This document shows, piece after piece, positions 59,030 through 64,000 of a stretch of 64,000 nt of DNA. The notes under the pieces are model-generated. The model was given only the letters and a program-made list of their open reading frames with translations, was not told the origin of the DNA and ran no database searches. The DNA comes from Desulfosporosinus sp. (GTDB taxonomy: Bacteria > Bacillota > Desulfitobacteriia > Desulfitobacteriales > Desulfitobacteriaceae): positions 1 to 64,000 of the forward strand of contig JARLHU010000234.1 in NCBI GenBank assembly GCA_031292095.1, read 5' to 3'. Both the position numbers and the translations under genes were made by a program. How positions within the stretch are numbered: the first letter of the stretch is position 1; each line of letters opens with the position of its first letter.

Positions 59030-60217
59030 ATGCTCTCCCAGCAAGAGATTGACGAGTTGCTGCGAGGTACACTAGAACCAGACCTGGAGACATCGTCCCA
59101 GGAGAATCTTTTAGATGAGATTGAAAGAGATACCCTTGGAGAAATTGCTAATATTTCAATGGGCACCGCGGCAACGACGTTATCTCAGCTTTTAGGTAAG
59201 AAAGTGGATATTACCACGCCGAAAGTTGACTTAACGACCTCGGAACAGATTCGCAAGGATTATCCGATCCCTTCCGTTATTTGTGATGTCAAATACAAAG
59301 CAGGGATTGAAGGCTCAAACCTTTTGATTCTTTCCCAGCGAGACGGTTCGGTTATTGTGGACTTGATGATGGGGGGGGACGGTAAAAACCCGTCCCCAGA
59401 ACTCTCTGAGCTTCAGATTAGTGGGATTTCTGAGGCTATGAACCAGATGATGGGGTCAGCGGCCACCTCCATGTCGACCATGTTTCAAACTAAGGTCGAT
59501 ATTACTCCACCTGATTTAGTGCTCAATGATTTGGCAGATGGGCGAGATATCATTCAAGAGTTCCTTTCACCGGATGAGCCCCTTGTGCAGATCTCCTTTC
59601 GGATGATCGTAGAGGACGTTATAGACAGTATTCTGGTGCAAGTGCTCCCGTTGAGTGTTGCTAAAGGGATGGTCAACAAGTTGATGAGTGTGATGAACGG
59701 TGGGTCTGAGGTAGCTCCGGCAGCACAAGCGACTCCCACTTATCAGTCGCCTCCACCGCCGATAGCGATGCCTTATCAAACTCAACCACCTTCACCACCT
59801 GCTTCTTATGACGCACCGCCCTATACGATGCCAAGCGGCTATCCCCCTTATGGGATAGCACCGGGCAATACTCAAGGCAATACTCAAGCCAGAACGCAGA
59901 TGCCAGTTCAACCTGCCCAGTTTGCACCGCTCCAATTCGGACAGCCCCTGACCCAGCCGGATAATCTCAATTTGATTTTAGACGTTCCTTTACAAATCAG
60001 TGTAGAATTGGGCCGCGCCAAAAAAACCATTAGAGAAATTTTAGAAATGGGCCCTGGGTCAATCATTGAACTGGATCGCCTAGCCGGTGAATCGGTGGAT
60101 ATGATTGTTAATGGCAAATTGATCGCCAAATGTGAGGTTGTTGTCATTAATGAGACGTTTGGGATTCGGGTGACAGATATTATTAATCCGGTAGAACGGA
60201 TGAATTCATTGAGATAG
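59030..60217 (+). CDS. fliY: Flagellar motor switch phosphatase FliY (CheC-like + FliN C-terminus)
   Basis: LSQQEIDELL; DTLGEIANISMGTAATTLS; C-term LDVPLQISVELGRAKKTIREILEMGPGSIIELDRLAGE. Confidence 0.95.
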   Translation: MLSQQEIDELLRGTLEPDLETSSQENLLDEIERDTLGEIANISMGTAATTLSQLLGKKVDITTPKVDLTTSEQIRKDYPIPSVICDVKYKAGIEGSNLLILSQRDGSVIVDLMMGGDGKNPSPELSELQISGISEAMNQMMGSAATSMSTMFQTKVDITPPDLVLNDLADGRDIIQEFLSPDEPLVQISFRMIVEDVIDSILVQVLPLSVAKGMVNKLMSVMNGGSEVAPAAQATPTYQSPPPPIAMPYQTQPPSPPASYDAPPYTMPSGYPPYGIAPGNTQGNTQARTQMPVQPAQFAPLQFGQPLTQPDNLNLILDVPLQISVELGRAKKTIREILEMGPGSIIELDRLAGESVDMIVNGKLIAKCEVVVINETFGIRVTDIINPVERMNSLR

Positions 60218-60231
60218 AGGAGGAGATTTAA

Positions 60232-60594
60232 GTGGCTGCTACTATAATGATTGTTGATGATGCTGCATTTATGCGTATGATGTTGAAGGACATCTTGACC
60301 AAGAATGGTTTTACCGTGATCGGTGAAGCGGAAAATGGTGCTGTGGCCCTGAAAAAGTATATGGAATTGCAACCAACCTTAACGATTATGGATATCACCA
60401 TGCCTGAGATGGATGGCCTACAAGCGGTCAAGGAAATTCGCAAGCGGGACGCACAAGCCCGAATAATTATGTGTAGTGCCATGGGCCAGCAATCAATGGT
60501 TATTGAAGCGATTCAGTCTGGGGCTAAAGATTTTGTGGTCAAGCCTTTCCAAGCAGAAAGGGTGGTCGAGGCTGTGGCGAAGGCGTTGAAGTAG
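60232..60594 (+). CDS. cheY: Chemotaxis response regulator CheY
   Basis: IMIVDDAAFMRMMLKDIL...TIMDITMPEMDGLQAV..AKDFVVKPFQ. Confidence 0.96.
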   Translation: MAATIMIVDDAAFMRMMLKDILTKNGFTVIGEAENGAVALKKYMELQPTLTIMDITMPEMDGLQAVKEIRKRDAQARIIMCSAMGQQSMVIEAIQSGAKDFVVKPFQAERVVEAVAKALK

Positions 60595-60595
60595 T

Positions 60596-61066
60596 ATGAA
60601 GGATATAGAAGGGCAGCCCTTTCCTTCAGCTGGAGACGTGCCTGCTGTTGCGCACTCTGTTGCTTCGTGGTGGGGACTTTTCGGTATATTAGTGGTTTTT
60701 CTCATTATTTTGGCGGTATCTCTCTGGGTTATTCGACGACTCAACCGGGCTAACGAACGGAGCATGAATACACCATGGGCGAGGGTGCTTGACCGACAAG
60801 TGTTAGGTGGTCAGCAAAGACTATATCTTGTCGAGATTGCTGGTCAATTACAGGTTCTGGGAGGATCGGATCATCACTTGTTGAAACTCAGTGAGATCAA
60901 TGACCCAACCGTTGCTGCCGAAATCTTAGAAGAGCTTACCCCTCGTCCCACGAAACGCGTCGGAGGACGGGCCAATAAAAGTCAAAAATTTTGGCACCGC
61001 CCGTCTCGAGCAAACGATTCTTTTAATGAGGAACTGGAACGTTTGCTTAAGGAGGTTGAAAGATAG
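60596..61066 (+). CDS. fliO: Flagellar biosynthetic protein FliO/FliZ
   Basis: Single [35 protein letters not shown]; before fliP. Confidence 0.88.
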   Translation: MKDIEGQPFPSAGDVPAVAHSVASWWGLFGILVVFLIILAVSLWVIRRLNRANERSMNTPWARVLDRQVLGGQQRLYLVEIAGQLQVLGGSDHHLLKLSEINDPTVAAEILEELTPRPTKRVGGRANKSQKFWHRPSRANDSFNEELERLLKEVER

Positions 61067-61833
61067 TGTCCCCTTCAAGCCGTTTAACGAAACTCTTCAC
61101 AAGGGGGATACCCTTGGCGATGGTATTGGGGTGGGGGATATTGGCGAACCCTAGAACGGCTGGGGCAGCTGGCTTAACGTTAGATTTAGGAAACTCGCCG
61201 ACGCAACAGACGAGTACCTCAGTGCAGATGCTAATGTTAATGACAGTATTGTCGATGGCCCCTGCCATTCTAATGATGATGACCTCCTTTACTCGTATTA
61301 TTATTGTACTGTCTTTTGTACGCAATGCCCTGGGGACGCAACAGCTCCCTCCTAACCAGGTGCTGGTGGGTTTGGCCTTATTCCTTACTTTCTTTGTCAT
61401 GGCTCCGACTTGGAACCAGATTAACACGGATGCAGTCCAGCCCTATATGAAGAATCAAATCACTCAGACTGAGGCCCTGAGCAAAGCGGAGGAACCGCTG
61501 AGACTCTTTATGTTTAAGCAGACACGGGAAAAAGATCTGGAGCTTTTTGTAGGGTTGGCTAAAATGGAGCGGCCTAAAACCTATCATGATGTTCCGACGT
61601 ATGTTCTTATACCCGCTTTTGTGATTAGCGAATTGAAGACGGCTTTTCAAATGGGATTTGCGATCTTCATTCCGTTTATCGTCATTGATATGATTGTATC
61701 GAGTACGCTTATGTCAGTAGGTATGATGATGCTTCCGCCTATGATGATCTCACTGCCCTTTAAATTACTGCTGTTTGTCCTTGTCGATGGTTGGCATTTG
61801 GTGGTGCAGTCTTTAGTGACGAGCTTTCATTAG
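61066..61833 (+). CDS. fliP: Flagellar type III secretion protein FliP
   Basis: [39 protein letters not shown]. Confidence 0.98.
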   Translation: MSPSSRLTKLFTRGIPLAMVLGWGILANPRTAGAAGLTLDLGNSPTQQTSTSVQMLMLMTVLSMAPAILMMMTSFTRIIIVLSFVRNALGTQQLPPNQVLVGLALFLTFFVMAPTWNQINTDAVQPYMKNQITQTEALSKAEEPLRLFMFKQTREKDLELFVGLAKMERPKTYHDVPTYVLIPAFVISELKTAFQMGFAIFIPFIVIDMIVSSTLMSVGMMMLPPMMISLPFKLLLFVLVDGWHLVVQSLVTSFH

Positions 61834-61845
61834 AAGAAAGGGGGG

Positions 61846-62124
61846 ATGTGTATGAGTCAAAATCAGGTCGTATACATGGCCAGGGAGGCTATCGGAGCAG
61901 TATTTCTGGTGGGAGGGCCCATCCTCGGGGTGAGTTTGTTGGTGGGTCTACTGGTTAGTATCTTTCAAGCAATGACCCAAATTCAGGAGCAAACGCTTTC
62001 CTTTATTCCCAAAGTTGTCGCAGTAGTCGCTGTCCTATTGATACTGGGCCCGTGGATGCTCTCGGTTCTGACGGCTTATACTACAAATTTATTGACCCAA
62101 TTGGCAACGTTCGGAGGACTGTAG
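61846..62124 (+). CDS. fliQ: Flagellar biosynthesis protein FliQ
   Basis: GPILGVSLLVGLLVSIFQAMTQIQEQTLSFIPKVVAV. Confidence 0.97.
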   Translation: MCMSQNQVVYMAREAIGAVFLVGGPILGVSLLVGLLVSIFQAMTQIQEQTLSFIPKVVAVVAVLLILGPWMLSVLTAYTTNLLTQLATFGGL

Positions 62125-62284
62125 TCGAGGTTCGATATTCGAAGTTCGAGGTACGATCTTGAATTCGATTCTGCGAATCGAAGAACGGAATTGGACTTAT
62201 AATTTTATATTAGATTTGAATTACTATGCGAGCTCTGTTTGCTTCGTTTCGAACTTCGAACATCGAACCTCGCACATCGAATAG
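62125..62284. repeat. TCGA-rich inverted repeat, element 4 (fliQ-fliR spacer)
   Basis: tcgaggttcgatattcgaagttcgagg ... ttcgaacttcgaacatcgaacctcgcacatcgaa. Confidence 0.8.
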
Positions 62285-62297
62285 GGGGTGTAGGGAT

Positions 62298-63077
62298 ATG
62301 GGGCTGACCGAACTTCTCCAATGGAACATCTCATTATTTCTGCTAATCTTGTCCCGTTGGGCTGGCATGATCATGCTTGCTCCGGTTTTTGGTGCTAGAG
62401 AGGTTCCGGGAGTCGTGAAACTAATTTTGGTGGCGAGCCTATCTTTAATTGTCTATCCCTTGATTTCTGCGGCCAAGCCGTCAATTCCCAGCGAACTATT
62501 GCCCTATATTGCAATCGTGATCAAGGAAGTTTTTGTCGGCTTGGTCATCGGTTTTGTGATTTATACATTAACCGCCATTTTACAAGGAGCGGGGCAGTTA
62601 CTTGATTTTCAAATGGGTTTTACGATGGGGGCCGCAATTGACCCGGTTTATGGGGTGCAAAGCCCTATGATGGGTAACTTCCAGATGATATTAGCTACGA
62701 TGCTTTTATTGGCCACCAATTCTCATCACTATCTCATCGCCGCTATGGTCAAGAGTTATGTCTATATTCCGATTAATCCTTCTTCCTTGCCCGCCGATAT
62801 TACCTTTTACGTTCAGCTCGTTGCTCATGTGTTTGCTTTAGCGATTCAAATAGCATTACCTGTCTTTGGAGCCCTTCTAGTTTCAGATGTCGGTGTGGGG
62901 CTTTTGTCTAGGACAGTACCCCAACTCAATATTTTTTCGGTTGTTTTCCCAGTGAAAATTATTTTCGGATTTACCATTCTCTTCCTTTCGATTCCCTTTT
63001 TTGGGGAAGCCGTAGCGCATCTCTTTAATCTGAACATGTCTTGGGTTTTAGAACTTTATCAGGGGTGGAAGCAATGA
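62298..63077 (+). CDS. fliR: Flagellar biosynthetic protein FliR
   Basis: MGLTELLQWNISLFLLILSRWAGMIMLAPVFGAREVPGVVKL; RBS aggggg upstream of 62298. Confidence 0.96.
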   Translation: MGLTELLQWNISLFLLILSRWAGMIMLAPVFGAREVPGVVKLILVASLSLIVYPLISAAKPSIPSELLPYIAIVIKEVFVGLVIGFVIYTLTAILQGAGQLLDFQMGFTMGAAIDPVYGVQSPMMGNFQMILATMLLLATNSHHYLIAAMVKSYVYIPINPSSLPADITFYVQLVAHVFALAIQIALPVFGALLVSDVGVGLLSRTVPQLNIFSVVFPVKIIFGFTILFLSIPFFGEAVAHLFNLNMSWVLELYQGWKQ

Positions 63078-64000
63078 GCGAAAAAAAACATGCAGCCACG
63101 CCCAAGCGTAGACAGGACGCGCGTAAAAAGGGCCAGATTTTCAAAAGCCAGGAAGTAATCTCAGCCTTCATGCTCTTAGGCCTCGTAGCCGTTCTCAAAT
63201 ACTGGCTACCGACCATGTTACAGCGCATGGAGCAGCTTTTTCCTTATATGTTAGGTCTTTCCTCAGAGTGGACCGAACTTTCGGTGTCAAGTCTGATGCT
63301 GAACATTCTTTGGCTGGGGATACAAATCATGTGGCCTATTTTTGGTACAGGGGTAGTGATTGCCTTAGCATCAAATTATATCCAAGTTGGTATTCTCTTT
63401 ACTGGGGAGTCCATGAAACCTCAAATTTCCCGCCTTAGCTTGGTTAGTGGTGCAAAACGGATGTTTGGTGTTAAGGCCTGGACTGAATTAGCGAAATCTC
63501 TGGCCAAAGTGATCCTGATTGGATATTTCCTTTATGCAAGTGTACGAGACCGGTTGCAAATCTATCCCGCTTTGCAACAACTCGATGTTGGACAAGGAGC
63601 TATTTTTCTAGGTCAAGCCTTAATAGAACTTGCCTGGAAGATCTCAATTTCTTTTTTTCTTTTGGCCGCACTAGATTATCTCTATCAGCGGTGGGACTAT
63701 GAAAAAAACTTGCGGATGTCTCACGAAGAATTAAAACAGGAATATAGACAATCCGAGGGGAATCCGGAACTAAAAAATGAAATTAAGAAACGACAACGCG
63801 CCATGGCTATGAGCCGGATGATGCAGGATATGAAAAAGGCGGATGTTGTGGTTACCAACCCAACTCATTTTGCGGTGGCCCTACGATATGACTTAAAAGT
63901 ACAGAAAGCACCCTACGTGGTCGCCAAAGGGCAAGATCAAGTCGCCCTCCGCATGCGGGAATTGGCGAAAGAATATGACCTTGTGATTATGGAAAATAAG
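63074..64000 (+). CDS. flhB: Flagellar biosynthesis protein FlhB, 3' truncated by window edge
   Basis: ATGA overlap with fliR; MSEKKHAATPKRRQDARKKGQIFKSQE...NPTHFAVALRYD autocleavage motif. Confidence 0.97.
   Translation, partial: MSEKKHAATPKRRQDARKKGQIFKSQEVISAFMLLGLVAVLKYWLPTMLQRMEQLFPYMLGLSSEWTELSVSSLMLNILWLGIQIMWPIFGTGVVIALASNYIQVGILFTGESMKPQISRLSLVSGAKRMFGVKAWTELAKSLAKVILIGYFLYASVRDRLQIYPALQQLDVGQGAIFLGQALIELAWKISISFFLLAALDYLYQRWDYEKNLRMSHEELKQEYRQSEGNPELKNEIKKRQRAMAMSRMMQDMKKADVVVTNPTHFAVALRYDLKVQKAPYVVAKGQDQVALRMRELAKEYDLVIMENK

Noticed and set aside
49287-62284. Possible CRISPR arrays from repeated TCGA-rich words
   Set aside because: No regular repeat-spacer periodicity; words are degenerate and arranged as inverted arms

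Overview
The window comes from a Clostridia-type Firmicute; gene content and style suggest a Desulfosporosinus/Desulfitobacterium-like Peptococcaceae, but this is inferred. It has three zones. (1) ~0.5-15.3 kb is an accessory, decaying zone of small hypothetical genes, pseudogenes, duplicated segments and dispersed repeats. It ends at a 3' fragment of tRNA-Val(CAC), which looks like an attachment-site scar of an integrated element. (2) ~15.6-31 kb holds signalling and housekeeping genes: a sugar-binding lipoprotein / hybrid kinase / REC-GGDEF-EAL / Hpt set, trmK, a Nif3-like gene, rnpB, and a PIN toxin-antitoxin pair. It also holds a large fusion protein (ferredoxin, [FeFe]-hydrogenase-like H-cluster domain, FeS domain, PAS, Hpt, CheA-like ATPase, CheX/CheC-like domain) followed by a REC-STAS-like-DUF2225 protein. 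(3) ~31.4-64 kb is a flagellar/chemotaxis cluster: cheR, yaaR, motBA, flgM-flgN-flgK-flgL-fliW-csrA, fliC, fliD, fliS, a glycosyltransferase, flaG, cheA-cheW-cheB, flgC-fliE-fliF-fliG-fliH-fliI-fliJ-flbD-fliL-fliM-fliY-cheY-fliO-fliP-fliQ-fliR-flhB (partial). Best candidates for something undescribed: the H-cluster/CheA/CheX fusion with its REC-DUF2225 partner; a family of TCGA-rich long hairpins in four spacers of the flagellar operon; and a dispersed repeat ending in GNRA-capped, terminator-like hairpins, one copy of which is fused to a truncated helicase gene. All calls come from reading the sequence; no searches were run.
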